Below, piece after piece: positions 54,875-64,000 of a DNA stretch of 64,000 nucleotides. The stretch's first letter is position 1. Each line of letters opens with the position of its first letter. The stretch comes from Cupriavidus sp. (GTDB lineage: Bacteria; Pseudomonadota; Gammaproteobacteria; Burkholderiales; Burkholderiaceae). Made by a program: the position numbers and the translations under genes. Location of the stretch: contig JAPSLP010000014.1 in NCBI GenBank assembly GCA_031180665.1, positions 1 to 64,000 of the forward strand. The letters run 5' to 3'. The notes beneath the pieces were generated by a model. It was not told the origin of the DNA. It saw nothing but the letters and a program-made list of their open reading frames with translations, and ran no database searches.

Positions 54875-55897
54875 TCAGGGTCGGTGCAGCAGCTTGCGCA
54901 GCTCCACGAAGACCATTTCCGGCTCGATCTCCCTGAGGCAGCGCAGATGGCCGAGCGGACATTCGCGCTGGAAACAGGGGCTGCACTCGAGCTGGAGCCA
55001 CATGATACTCGCTGCCTGTGACAGCGGGGGCGTATGGCGCGGATCGCTCGAGCCGAATACCGCGACCTGCGGCCGGTTCAGCGCGGCCGTCACGTGCATC
55101 AGGCCGGAGTCGTTGCAGACCGCCGCCTCGGACAGCGCCAACAGGTCGACCGCGTCGTCCAGCGAGGTCTGGCCGCACAGATTGCGCACGAAAGGCGCGC
55201 CGGCGCAGATCTCGGCGGCGATCTCGGCGTCCTTGGCCGAGCCCAGCGTCACGATCTGCGCGTACGGGTAAGAGCGGCGCAGCATCTGCGCCAGCTCGGC
55301 GAAATGCGCGGCAGGCCAGCGCTTGGCCGGACCGTATTCGGCGCCGGGGCAGAAGGCGATCAACCGGGTCTGCGGCGCGATGTCAAAGCGCTCTGCGGTG
55401 TTGACCACGCGCGCCGGATCGACCTGCAGCCGCGGCTCGGGCAGCGTCTCGGGCAGCCGCGCGCCGGGCTTGAGCGCCAGCCGCGCATAGTGCTCGACCA
55501 TCGGCGGACGCTTGTCCTTGGGGGGATTGGCGTGCCGGATGTTGAGCACGCCGAAGCGTGCCTCGCCGCGATAGCCGACGCGCAGCGGAATACCGGCCAG
55601 CCACGGGATCAGCGCGGACTTCAGCGAGTTGGGCAGCACGTAGGCGACGTCGTAGCCTTCGTTCTTCAGCTGCTGGGCGAACATCAGCCGCGCCGACAGC
55701 TGCAGCTTGCCGTGCGCCAGGTCGCTGGGAAACACGCGCCCGATCTCCGGCATGCGCGCCAGCACGGGCGCGACCCATTTGGGCGCGAGCGCATCGATGG
55801 CCAGACGCGGATGGCGTTGCTTGAGCAGCGCGAACAGCGGCTGCGCCATCAGGGCGTCGCCGATCCAGTTGGGCGCGATGACGAGGGCTTTGTTCAT
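54875..55897 (-). CDS. waaF: ADP-heptose:LPS heptosyltransferase II
   Basis: GT9 glycosyltransferase that adds the second heptose to the LPS inner core on the cytosolic face of the inner membrane. The 340-residue protein begins MNKALVIAPNWIGDALMAQP (acceptor site with Asp), then PKWVAPVLARMPEIGRVFP, CPGAEYGPAKRWPAAHFAEL (donor phosphate site) and NDSGLMHVTAALN, ending with the Cys cluster CSPCFQRECPLGHLRC. gmhB at 18474-19118 supplies its substrate pathway. The start MNKAL at 55897 is the family start. Confidence 0.94.
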   Translation of the reverse strand: MNKALVIAPNWIGDALMAQPLFALLKQRHPRLAIDALAPKWVAPVLARMPEIGRVFPSDLAHGKLQLSARLMFAQQLKNEGYDVAYVLPNSLKSALIPWLAGIPLRVGYRGEARFGVLNIRHANPPKDKRPPMVEHYARLALKPGARLPETLPEPRLQVDPARVVNTAERFDIAPQTRLIAFCPGAEYGPAKRWPAAHFAELAQMLRRSYPYAQIVTLGSAKDAEIAAEICAGAPFVRNLCGQTSLDDAVDLLALSEAAVCNDSGLMHVTAALNRPQVAVFGSSDPRHTPPLSQAASIMWLQLECSPCFQRECPLGHLRCLREIEPEMVFVELRKLLHRP

Positions 55898-56081
55898 AAG
55901 CAAGGCGCCGCCGTGCCGCCCCGCGGGTTGGCGAGGTGGCAAAGCGGCGAGAGCAAAACGGGACGTTCGGCGCCGCACGGCGAAGCGGCCCCCGACGATA
56001 ACGCAGTCGAGGCCGACGCTGCTTGCGGCGCGGGCGCGGCCACGCCAGCGTGGCCGCCACCGGGAACGGACGAGCGGGCGA

Positions 56082-56276
56082 TCAGTGGTGGCCCTTGAGC
56101 ACGGTGCCCGGCTTGAGCTGGTAGACGGTGCCGCAGTACGGGCACTTGGCCTGGCCGGTGTCCGCCACATCGAGGAACACGCGCGGATGGTAGTTCCAGG
56201 TCGGCGTATTGGGCGTGGGGCAGTGCAGCGGAAGGTCTTCGGCGCCGATTTCGACGACGTTTGCGGTTTGCGTCAT
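56082..56276 (-). CDS. zf-CHCC zinc-binding protein
   Basis: A 64-residue protein matching the CHCC zinc-finger family, the bacterial relatives of the NDUFS6 subunit of respiratory complex I. Likely ligands are Cys19 in LPLHCPTP, His30 in NYHPRVF, and Cys45 and Cys48 in KCPYCGTVYQL. Located 84 bases after ilvE and before waaF on the same strand, a neighbourhood conserved in this lineage. Its role is not established. Confidence 0.9.
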   Translation of the reverse strand: MTQTANVVEIGAEDLPLHCPTPNTPTWNYHPRVFLDVADTGQAKCPYCGTVYQLKPGTVLKGHH

Positions 56277-56360
56277 GGTGTTGCGGGGGTCAGTCTTGTC
56301 AGAGGAGGTTGCTGTGCTGCGCAGGCAGGCCCGGCGCCAGGGGCGGCCGGGCCGCCGGCA

Positions 56361-57281
56361 TCAGACCAGGGTCAGCCAGTGCTGGTATTTCTCGTTGGTG
56401 CCGCCGACGGCGGCGAAGAAGGCGTCCTGGATCTGCTTGGTGATCGGGCCGCGGCGGCCTTCGCCGATGACGCGGTCGTCGAGCTCGCGGATCGGCGTGA
56501 CTTCGGCCGCGGTGCCGGTGAAGAAGGCCTCGTCGGCGCAATACATCTCGTCGCGGGTGATGCGCTTCTCGCGCACTTCGATGCCCAGGTCGCGCGCGAT
56601 CGTCAGCGTCGCGTCGCGGGTGATGCCGTCCAGGCAGGAGGCGAGGTCCGGGGTGTAGATCACGCCGTTGCGCACGATGAAGACGTTCTCGCCGGAGCCT
56701 TCGCTGACATAGCCGTCGGTGTCGAGCAGCAGCGCCTCGTCGTAGCCCAGGCTGGTCGCCTCCTGGTTGGCCAGGATCGAGTTGATGTAGTAGCCGCTGG
56801 CCTTGGCGCGCACCAGCGACACGTTGACGTGATGGCGGGTGAAGGACGAGGTCTTGACGCGGATGCCGCGCTCCATGCCTTCCTCGCCCAGATAGGCGCC
56901 CCACGGCCAGGCGGCGATCGCGACGTGGATGGTGTTGCCGCGCGCGGAGACGCCGAGCTTTTCCGAGCCGATCCAGACCAGCGGGCGGATATAGCAGGAC
57001 TCGAGCTGGTTGGCCTTGACCACCTCGCGCTGCGCCGCCTCCAGGGTCGCCTGGTCGAACGGGATCTCCATCTGGAAGATCTTGGCGGAGTTGAACAGGC
57101 GGCGGGTGTGCTCCTTGAGCCGGAAGATCGCGGTGCCGGCCGGCGTCTTGTAGGCGCGCACGCCCTCGAAGACGCCCATGCCGTAGTGCAGGGTATGGGT
57201 CAGCACGTGGATCTTGGCGTCGCGCCAATCGATCAACTTGCCATCCATCCAGATTTTTCCATCACGATCGGCCATCGACAT
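56361..57281 (-). CDS. ilvE: Branched-chain amino-acid aminotransferase
   Basis: PLP fold-type IV enzyme interconverting Leu, Ile and Val with their keto acids. The 306-residue protein starts MSMADRDGKIWMDGKLIDWR, has HTLHYGMGVFEGVRAYKT, the PLP-Lys region VRAKASGYYINSILANQEA and the phosphate-binding EGSGENVFIVRNGVIYTPD. A GGGAGA ribosome site precedes ATG 57281. It heads a minus-strand run with zf-CHCC and waaF and diverges from a Bug gene. Confidence 0.96.
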   Translation of the reverse strand: MSMADRDGKIWMDGKLIDWRDAKIHVLTHTLHYGMGVFEGVRAYKTPAGTAIFRLKEHTRRLFNSAKIFQMEIPFDQATLEAAQREVVKANQLESCYIRPLVWIGSEKLGVSARGNTIHVAIAAWPWGAYLGEEGMERGIRVKTSSFTRHHVNVSLVRAKASGYYINSILANQEATSLGYDEALLLDTDGYVSEGSGENVFIVRNGVIYTPDLASCLDGITRDATLTIARDLGIEVREKRITRDEMYCADEAFFTGTAAEVTPIRELDDRVIGEGRRGPITKQIQDAFFAAVGGTNEKYQHWLTLV

Positions 57282-57601
57282 GCTCGTCTCCCGCAAAACG
57301 TCAAAAAGGTGCAAAGGCGACATTGTAAGCCCCGGCACCCCCCGTGCCAACGCGGCGAGGTGGCGGTAAAGGGCCGCCAGAGCGGGGGTCGGGGGCGTTC
57401 CACCCGGAGGACGAGCGCCGCTTATATCGGCACGGCATACGCTCAAGCGAACTCAATCGTTTGGAAAGTGGCGATTCATTGGTATCGTACTTGCTTTGGA
57501 ATCCGGACCCCGCAGCACATGCCAGGCAGCGGGCCGCGCCGGCCGAGCCGTTTTCCGCCCGGTTTTTATCTTTCGATCGCTGGTATTTCCATTCCGCCGC
57601 C
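57282..57601. promoter_or_regulatory. Divergent ilvE/Bug control region
   Basis: A 320-base gap without a gene. On the plus strand TTGGAA (57461-57466) and TATCGT (57483-57488) are spaced by 16 bases and could be the promoter of the Bug gene, with a leader of about 105 bases. The half near ilvE is GC-rich and shows no clear promoter. Confidence 0.35.
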
Positions 57602-58621
57602 ATGACCCGCACTTCGACCCGCCGCCTCGTGACCCGTCTTGCCGCCACCCTGGCCAGCCTGGGCAGCCTCGCCTGCCTGTCGTTGGCCCCGTCCGCGCAC
57701 GCCCAGGGCCCGGCCAACTGGCCCGACAACAAGCCGATCACGATCCTGATGGGCTTTACCGCCGGCTCGGGCGTCGACATGGTCGGCCGCACGCTGCAGG
57801 ACTCGCTGCAGAAGTCGCTCAAGACCACGATCCTGTACGACTACCGGCCGGGCGCCGGCGGCAACGTCGCCTCCGAAGTGGTCGCCCACGCCAGGCCCGA
57901 CGGCTATACGCTGCTGCTGGGCACCGCGGCGACCCATGGCATCAACCCGGCGCTGTACAAGAACCTGCCGTTCGACGCCGAGGCCGATTTCACGCCGATC
58001 GCCCCGCTGGTCGAGGTTTCCAACGTGCTGACCGTCAATCCGGCGGTGATCGACGTCAAGTCGGTCAAGGAATTCATCGAGAAGGTCAAGGCCAATCCGG
58101 GCAAGTACAACTACGCGTCCACCGGCAACGGCACCGGCACCCATCTGGCCTTCGCCGAATTCAACGCCCGCGCCGGACTGGACATGGTCCACGTGCCGTA
58201 CAAGGGCGGTCCGGACGCGCTGCAGGCCGTGCTCAAGGGCGAGGTCTGCTGCATCTTCAACCAGGTGCAGAGCGTGCTGCCGCAGTACCGCGCCGGCAAG
58301 GTCCGGCTGCTCGGCGTGACCACCGCCAAGCGCGTGCCCGTGATCCCCGATGTGCCGACCATCGCCGAGAGCGGCGTGCCCAATTACAACAGCACGATCT
58401 GGTTCGGCTTCTTCGGCCCCAAGGGCCTGGACCCGCAGATCGCCCGCAAGGTCAACGAGGCCGTGCGCGTCGCGCTGGAAAACCCGGCGGTGCGCCAGAA
58501 GCTGGTCGAGGCCGGCAATACGCCGCGCGTCGAAACCGTCGACCAGTTCCGGGCCACGGTGAAGGCCGACCGCCAGAAATGGGCGAACGTCGTCAAGACG
58601 GTGGGGGCGTCGATCGACTGA
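57602..58621 (+). CDS. Bug-type tripartite tricarboxylate transporter substrate-binding protein
   Basis: Periplasmic solute-binding protein of 339 residues in the TctC/Bug family that is greatly expanded in Bordetella and Cupriavidus. A Sec signal (RLAATLASLGSLACLSLAPSAHA, residues 12-34) is followed by WPDNKPITILMGFTAGSGVD, YRPGAGGNVASEVVAHARPDG, MVHVPYKGGPDALQAVLKGEV and DVPTIAESGVPNYNSTIWFG, the family landmarks. No TctA/TctB membrane genes adjoin it, as is usual for orphan Bug proteins. Ligand unknown. Confidence 0.93.
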   Translation: MTRTSTRRLVTRLAATLASLGSLACLSLAPSAHAQGPANWPDNKPITILMGFTAGSGVDMVGRTLQDSLQKSLKTTILYDYRPGAGGNVASEVVAHARPDGYTLLLGTAATHGINPALYKNLPFDAEADFTPIAPLVEVSNVLTVNPAVIDVKSVKEFIEKVKANPGKYNYASTGNGTGTHLAFAEFNARAGLDMVHVPYKGGPDALQAVLKGEVCCIFNQVQSVLPQYRAGKVRLLGVTTAKRVPVIPDVPTIAESGVPNYNSTIWFGFFGPKGLDPQIARKVNEAVRVALENPAVRQKLVEAGNTPRVETVDQFRATVKADRQKWANVVKTVGASID

Positions 58622-58819
58622 GATCAAGCGGGGCGGGATCGTCGAACTCGTCGAAGTGGCTGCCCGCCCGCATCATTTAAGCGCCCACTTACCCAATCCC
58701 CGCCAGGCCCTATAATGGCGCCTTACCCGCCGCGTCCGCGGCGGGGTGTCCGGCGATGCCGGCGCGGCGCGGTGGATCGCCGTCGCGCGGTCGGCCGGAA
58801 CCCTCACCGCGTCCGCTCC

Positions 58820-59719
58820 ATGACTTCCCCTCGGCCCCCGGCCTGGTTGCGCCTTTGGCATCGTGCCACGCAAGGCGTCCTGCACCATTTCTGGACCCGC
58901 TTCCCGCTCGCCGAGCGCACCGGCTTCCTGGCCGGCGCCCGCCGTTTCGCGCCGTCGCTGCCGGCCACGTTCTCGTGGGGGCTGGTGACGGGGGTCGCCA
59001 TGAGCAAGTCCGTGATGACGGTGCCGGAGGCGGTCGGCATGAGCCTGCTGGTCTATGCCGGCTCGGCCCAGTTGGCGGTGCTGCCGCTGTTCGCGGCCGG
59101 CATGCCGCTGTGGACGATCTGGCTGACCGCCGCCGTGGTCAATCTGCGCTTCGTGATCTTCAGCGCCGCGCTGCAGCCGCATTTCAGCTATCTGCCGCTG
59201 TGGCGGCGGACGCTGCTGGGGTCGTTCAACGGCGACCTGCATTTCGTCTTCTTCATGCAGCGCTACCAGGCGCCGGGCTACGAGTCCGGCAAGGAAGGCT
59301 ATTTCTGGGGCATGGCGCTGACCAACTTCGTGATGTGGCAGGTCTCGTCGCTGGCGGGCATCCTGCTGGCCAGCCTGTTCCCGGACAGCTGGGGACTGGC
59401 GCTGGCCGGCACGCTGGCGCTGATCCCCGTGATGGTGTCGACCATCAATTCCCGCTCGACGCTGATGGCGGTGGCGGTGTCGGCGGTGCTGGCGCTGTTC
59501 TTCTTCGACCTGCCTTATCGGCTCGGACTGGTGGTGGCGGTGGTGGGGGCGATCGCGGCCGGCATGGCCAGCGACCAGTTGGCGGCCCGTGCCACGCTGC
59601 GCGGCATCGAAAGCAACCGGCGGCGCGACGAGGCAGCCGGCACGGGCAACAGGAACGCCGGCAACGACGCCGGCACGCGGGCGAGCCATGCCGCGTCGTC
59701 GGCGGAGGACCGGGCATGA
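58820..59719 (+). CDS. azlC: AzlC family permease large subunit (second copy)
   Basis: A 299-residue polytopic membrane protein with AzlC landmarks: FAPSLPATFSWGLVTGVAMS, MSLLVYAGSAQLAVLPLFAAG and NLRFVIFSAALQP. It is longer than the first AzlC (5679-6410), with a 50-residue cytosolic start and a Gly/Asn/Ala-rich C-terminal tail of about 45 residues. The stop overlaps azlD by four bases (ATGA). Low similarity of the tail and loops to the first copy argues for an old paralogue, possibly with another substrate. Confidence 0.88.
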   Translation: MTSPRPPAWLRLWHRATQGVLHHFWTRFPLAERTGFLAGARRFAPSLPATFSWGLVTGVAMSKSVMTVPEAVGMSLLVYAGSAQLAVLPLFAAGMPLWTIWLTAAVVNLRFVIFSAALQPHFSYLPLWRRTLLGSFNGDLHFVFFMQRYQAPGYESGKEGYFWGMALTNFVMWQVSSLAGILLASLFPDSWGLALAGTLALIPVMVSTINSRSTLMAVAVSAVLALFFFDLPYRLGLVVAVVGAIAAGMASDQLAARATLRGIESNRRRDEAAGTGNRNAGNDAGTRASHAASSAEDRA

Positions 59720-60039
59720 GCCATTGGCAGATCTGGATCGCGCTGATCGGCATGGCGGTGGTGACCATCGTCACGCGCGCCCTGTTCCTGATGGCGGGCG
59801 AGCACGTCAGCCTGCCCGACCGCCTGCAGCGGGCGTTGCGCTACGCGCCCGCCGCGGCGCTGGCGGCCATCATCCTGCCCGACCTGATGACCTGGCAGGG
59901 CCATTTCACCGTCGGGCTGGAAAACTACAAGCTGATCGCCGGCATCGCCGCGGCACTCTTCTATCTGCTTACCCGCAAGATGCTCGGCATGATTGCGGTC
60001 GGCATGGCCGTCTATACCGCGCTGCGTCTGCTGGCCTAG
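59716..60039 (+). CDS. azlD: AzlD family small permease subunit (second copy)
   Basis: A 107-residue membrane protein with about four helices (IWIALIGMAVVTIVTRALFL, YAPAAALAAIILPDLM, LIAGIAAALFYLLTR, MLGMIAVGMAVYTALRLL). It is the translationally coupled partner of the preceding AzlC. ATG 59716 overlaps the azlC stop. The 3-prime end overlaps the luxR-type gene convergently by 4 bases. Confidence 0.88.
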   Translation: MSHWQIWIALIGMAVVTIVTRALFLMAGEHVSLPDRLQRALRYAPAAALAAIILPDLMTWQGHFTVGLENYKLIAGIAAALFYLLTRKMLGMIAVGMAVYTALRLLA

Positions 60040-61190
60040 GCCTCGGGCGGCGCCATTGGCACGGCCGGGGGCGCCTTGAGCGTCGCGCTCAGTTGGGTCA
60101 GCAGGTGCGACAGCTGCGCCTGGCTGTTGGTGCCGGTCTTGATGAACACCGATTTGAGCTGGGTCCGGCTGGTCTCGCGGCCGATCTGCAGCTGCTCGCA
60201 TGCCTCGGGCAGCCCGATGCCGGTGGTCAGCAGCGTCGCCAGCCGCATTTCGGCCGGCGTCAGTCCGTAGAGATCGCGCAGTACCTGCGGCAGCAGGGGC
60301 GAGCTGCTTCGGGCATCGTGGATCGCGACCAGCGCCGCCGGCTGCTGCCAGGCCAGGCCCATGGTGTGCGACGGCGGCAGCGGCAGCACGACGATCCGGG
60401 CGCGGGCGCCCTGGCGCGATTGGGCGGTCGCCGCCTGGGCCGGCACCGGTGCATTGGCATCGCAGGCGGCACGGACCATCGCCGCGAACGGGCGCGACAG
60501 CGTCCATTCATCGCCGGCGCCCGTACGCGGGGCCGCCGGGTTTGGCGCCAGCCGGCGCACCCAGGCCTCGCCCTCGTTGTTGTGCAGCAGCACGCGGGCG
60601 TCGGCCGTGAAGACGATCACGCCGAACGCCAGCTGATCGAGCAGCTGCATCGACAGGCGCTGCAGCGTGGTCAGCGCGCTGGTGCGTTCGCGCAGCGCCA
60701 TCGCCTGGCGGATGTGCGGAATCGCCCAGTCCAGGGCGCGCGCGTCCTCGGGCGCAAACAGTGGCCCATCGAGCGGCCGCTGCAGCGAGAAGTAGACCTC
60801 GTAATAAGGCTGGCGATCGACCAGGCAGGCCATCACCGAGCCCAGCCCGTGGCGATGCAGGAATTCCCCGTAGAACGGGTGCCGCGCCAGGTTGCCGACA
60901 CCGAGTTCGCGCGCGTCGATGTACCAGCCGCCAAGCGGCATCCGCGGCGTGAACGCGCGTCCCGGATCCAGCGCCTGATAGGTCTGCTGGTAGGCCTGGG
61001 CCAGTCCTTCGACCGGATTGACCAGCTCGATCACCGACATGCGGTCGGTGCGCTTGTCCAGCACCACCATGCTCATCTGCGTGCTGCCGCTCGCGCGGCG
61101 CAGATTCTGCAGGCTGCGCTGCCATGCCTGCGGGTCCACGATGCCCTCGTAGAGCCCGCGGATGGTGTCGTGGATGTCGCTATCGTTCAT
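60036..61190 (-). CDS. LuxR-type HTH transcriptional regulator
   Basis: A 384-residue regulator. The C-terminal LuxR helix-turn-helix is at about 320-372 (YGLTPAEMRLATLLTTGIGL, then QLQIGRETSRTQLKSVFIKT). The N-terminal 250 residues contain a PAS-like sensing region (LLDQLAFGVIVFTADARVLL, HNNEGEAW) and no receiver or autoinducer domain that I recognise. ATG 61190 follows a GGAGG ribosome site. It converges on azlD with a 4-base overlap. Target genes and ligand unknown. Confidence 0.85.
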   Translation of the reverse strand: MNDSDIHDTIRGLYEGIVDPQAWQRSLQNLRRASGSTQMSMVVLDKRTDRMSVIELVNPVEGLAQAYQQTYQALDPGRAFTPRMPLGGWYIDARELGVGNLARHPFYGEFLHRHGLGSVMACLVDRQPYYEVYFSLQRPLDGPLFAPEDARALDWAIPHIRQAMALRERTSALTTLQRLSMQLLDQLAFGVIVFTADARVLLHNNEGEAWVRRLAPNPAAPRTGAGDEWTLSRPFAAMVRAACDANAPVPAQAATAQSRQGARARIVVLPLPPSHTMGLAWQQPAALVAIHDARSSSPLLPQVLRDLYGLTPAEMRLATLLTTGIGLPEACEQLQIGRETSRTQLKSVFIKTGTNSQAQLSHLLTQLSATLKAPPAVPMAPPEA

Positions 61191-61593
61191 TGCCGCCTCC
61201 GCATCGCCCCGGTGGCGCGGCAGGCGGCGGGCGGCACGTGCAAAGACTGGCGCCGCCCATGGTTGGCGCCATGGACTTCCCGTTGGTTCATCGACTACCC
61301 CTGGTTCCGACGACAAAGCAATTCGCCGCCGGGCTCTTGCGGCGGCCCGGTCGGCTTCGATTCTTGTTGTTTCTTCTTGATTGGGATGCGACGGCTTCTC
61401 GAGGGCAGCGCCGCGGGGGCGGCTGCGGTGGCCGAGGAGCTATGTTACGGCTTTGCCGCGGGGTCGTCAGCACGATGTGATGAAGGTTCCACTCGTCTTT
61501 GTGCGTGCGGCGTCGCAACCCCGTTGCAATTGCGCAAAAGGGGGGCCCCGTTCAGGTAAAATGCCGGTTTTTCCGATCTTTCCCGCAAGAGCC
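61191..61593. promoter_or_regulatory. Divergent luxR/pgk control region
   Basis: A 403-base gap without a convincing gene. A -10-like TAAAAT at 61557-61562 lies 32 bases before the pgk ATG; no matching -35 is seen at normal spacing. An AT-rich T/C tract (about 61364-61382) lies mid-gap. Otherwise I see nothing specific. Confidence 0.35.
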
Positions 61594-62790
<1,197 letters not shown>

Positions 62791-62816
62791 CCGCCCGACC
62801 CGCCCGCCGTTCGCCG

Positions 62817-62850
62817 GTTGCCGGCCGCCGCAGCGGCGCCGGCCGGCAAC
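62817..62850. other. 10-bp inverted repeat between pgk and pyk
   Basis: Exact arms GTTGCCGGCC (62817-62826) and GGCCGGCAAC (62841-62850) with a 14-base GC-rich loop lie in the 90-base pgk-pyk gap. No U-tract follows. It may be a processing or partial-attenuation hairpin within one transcript. Confidence 0.5.
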
Positions 62851-62880
62851 GGCGCGACACGCCAAGGACAAGGAAACCAG

Positions 62881-64000
62881 ATGACCCGTTCGACCAAGAT
62901 CGTCGCCACCATCGGCCCCGCTTCCAGCACGTTAGAGATGCTGACCCGCATGATTGCGGCCGGGGTCGACGTGGTGCGGCTCAATTTCTCGCATGGCGTG
63001 ACCGAAGACCACCTCGAGCGCGCGCGCCTGGTGCGCGAGGCGGCCCAGGCCTGCGGCCGCGAGGTGGCGATCATGGCCGACCTGCAGGGGCCGAAGATCC
63101 GCGTCGGCAAGTTCGAGCACGGCAAGATCACGCTGAAGGCGGGCGACCCCTTCGTGCTGGACGCAGCCTGCAAGCTCGGCAACCAGGAGCGCGCCGGCCT
63201 GGACTACCAGGACCTGCCGCGCGATGTCGGGCCGGGAGACCTGCTGCTGCTCAACGACGGGCTGATCGTGCTGGTGGTCGACCGCGTCATCGGCAGCGAG
63301 ATCTTCACCACCGTCAAGGTCGGCGGCGAGCTGTCCAACAACAAGGGCATCAACCGCCAGGGCGGCGGCCTGTCGGCGCCGGCGCTGACGGCCAAGGACA
63401 TGGAAGACATCAAGACCGCGATGGCGCTGGGCGCCGACTATATCGCGGTCAGCTTTCCGAAGAACGCCACCGACATGGAGATGGCGCGCCAGCTTGCCGC
63501 GGTGGCGGGCCAGCAGTTCGGCCACAAGGCGCGGATGATCGCCAAGATCGAGCGCGCCGAGGCGATCCGGCCGGGCGTGCTCGAGGAAATCCTCGCGGCC
63601 TCGGACGGCATCATGGTGGCGCGCGGCGACCTGGCCGTGGAAGTGGGCAACGCCGCGGTGCCGGCGCTGCAGAAACGGATGATCCGGCTCGCGCGCGAGG
63701 CCAACAAGCTGACCATCACCGCCACGCAGATGATGGAAAGCATGATCGTCAACCCGGTGCCGACCCGCGCCGAGGTGTCGGACGTCGCCAACGCCGTGCT
63801 CGACGGCACCGACGCCGTGATGCTGTCGGCCGAGACCGCCGCCGGCCGCTATCCGGTCGAGACCGTCGAGGCGATGGCCGCGGTCTGCGTCGAGGCGGAG
63901 AAGTCCGAGGTGGTCCAGCTCGACACCGACTTCCTGAACCAGACCTTCACCCGCATCGACCAGTCGATCGCGATGGGCGCGCTGTTCACCGCCTATCATC
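62881..64000 (+). CDS. pyk: Pyruvate kinase (3-prime end beyond the window)
   Basis: Last glycolytic step, phosphoenolpyruvate to pyruvate with ATP formation. ATG 62881, behind an AAGGAAA ribosome site, opens a frame that runs to the window end: 373 codons seen. Landmarks are TRSTKIVATIGPASS, VRLNFSHG (Arg and Asn of the active site), ADLQGPKIRVGKF, MIAKIERAEAI (catalytic Lys), DGIMVARGDLAVEVG and TATQMMESM, then DGTDAVMLSAETAAGRYP. The C-terminal allosteric domain is truncated by the window edge. Confidence 0.97.
   Translation, partial: MTRSTKIVATIGPASSTLEMLTRMIAAGVDVVRLNFSHGVTEDHLERARLVREAAQACGREVAIMADLQGPKIRVGKFEHGKITLKAGDPFVLDAACKLGNQERAGLDYQDLPRDVGPGDLLLLNDGLIVLVVDRVIGSEIFTTVKVGGELSNNKGINRQGGGLSAPALTAKDMEDIKTAMALGADYIAVSFPKNATDMEMARQLAAVAGQQFGHKARMIAKIERAEAIRPGVLEEILAASDGIMVARGDLAVEVGNAAVPALQKRMIRLAREANKLTITATQMMESMIVNPVPTRAEVSDVANAVLDGTDAVMLSAETAAGRYPVETVEAMAAVCVEAEKSEVVQLDTDFLNQTFTRIDQSIAMGALFTAYH

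Overview
This window is a GC-rich (roughly two-thirds G+C) stretch of a betaproteobacterial main chromosome. Gene content and order (amgK-murU beside lptD-surA-pdxA-rsmA; recA-recX-DUF2889-sucC-sucD-terC-pilin-pglL; ilvE next to a zf-CHCC protein and waaF; a Bug-type receptor) point to the Burkholderiaceae, most likely the Cupriavidus/Ralstonia branch. The species cannot be fixed from the sequence alone. I see no IS transposase, integrase, CRISPR array or rRNA.

Layout. 1-7.5 kb (minus strand): the first codons of fis, dusB, ubiH, a small unknown gene, pepP, then amgK-azlC-azlD-murU, a peptidoglycan-recycling pair split by an amino-acid exporter pair. 7.6-13.5 kb (plus): lptD-surA-pdxA-rsmA, outer-membrane biogenesis plus PLP and ribosome maturation. 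13.5-16.9 kb: an accessory-looking pocket. Two effector-like genes flank gloA; the first encodes an ankyrin-repeat protein ending in a eukaryotic-style CAAX box (C-A-I-L) after a basic tail. 16.8-29.4 kb (minus): ygjP-like peptidase, plsC, gmhB, glyS, a secreted unknown, glyQ, then lnt-corC-ybeY-phoH-miaB in reverse order of transcription. 29.7-33.4 kb: rhlE, srkA, an 8-bp tandem repeat array, uspA and two very small membrane/secreted genes. 33.7-39.8 kb: a WYL regulator, a G-quadruplex motif, tRNA-Met with a consensus promoter and terminator, an MHS-family transporter, and a DUF4212-histidine kinase-response regulator operon.

39.9-46.1 kb (plus): a canonical LexA SOS box in a long leader, recA, recX, a DUF2889 gene, sucCD and terC. 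46.3-49.9 kb: type IV pilin, a REPIN-like repeat pair, a PglL-type O-oligosaccharyltransferase and an SGNH hydrolase, which look like a pilin glycosylation cluster. 49.9-57.3 kb: moaC, a BepA-like periplasmic protease, then on the minus strand ilvE, zf-CHCC, waaF, a SnoaL-like protein, a YheT hydrolase and an unknown. 57.6-64.0 kb: a Bug solute-binding protein, a second azlCD pair, a LuxR-type regulator, pgk and the first 373 codons of pyk, cut by the window end.

Functionally, envelope work dominates (LptD, SurA, BepA, Lnt, PlsC, GmhB, WaaF, AmgK/MurU), with translation and RNA maturation (DusB, RsmA, GlyQS, YbeY, MiaB, tRNA-Met) and central carbon metabolism (SucCD, Pgk, Pyk). The most unusual observation is the ankyrin-CAAX protein and its neighbour at 13.7-16.9 kb. 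All functional names are assigned from recognised motifs and gene order, without database searches.
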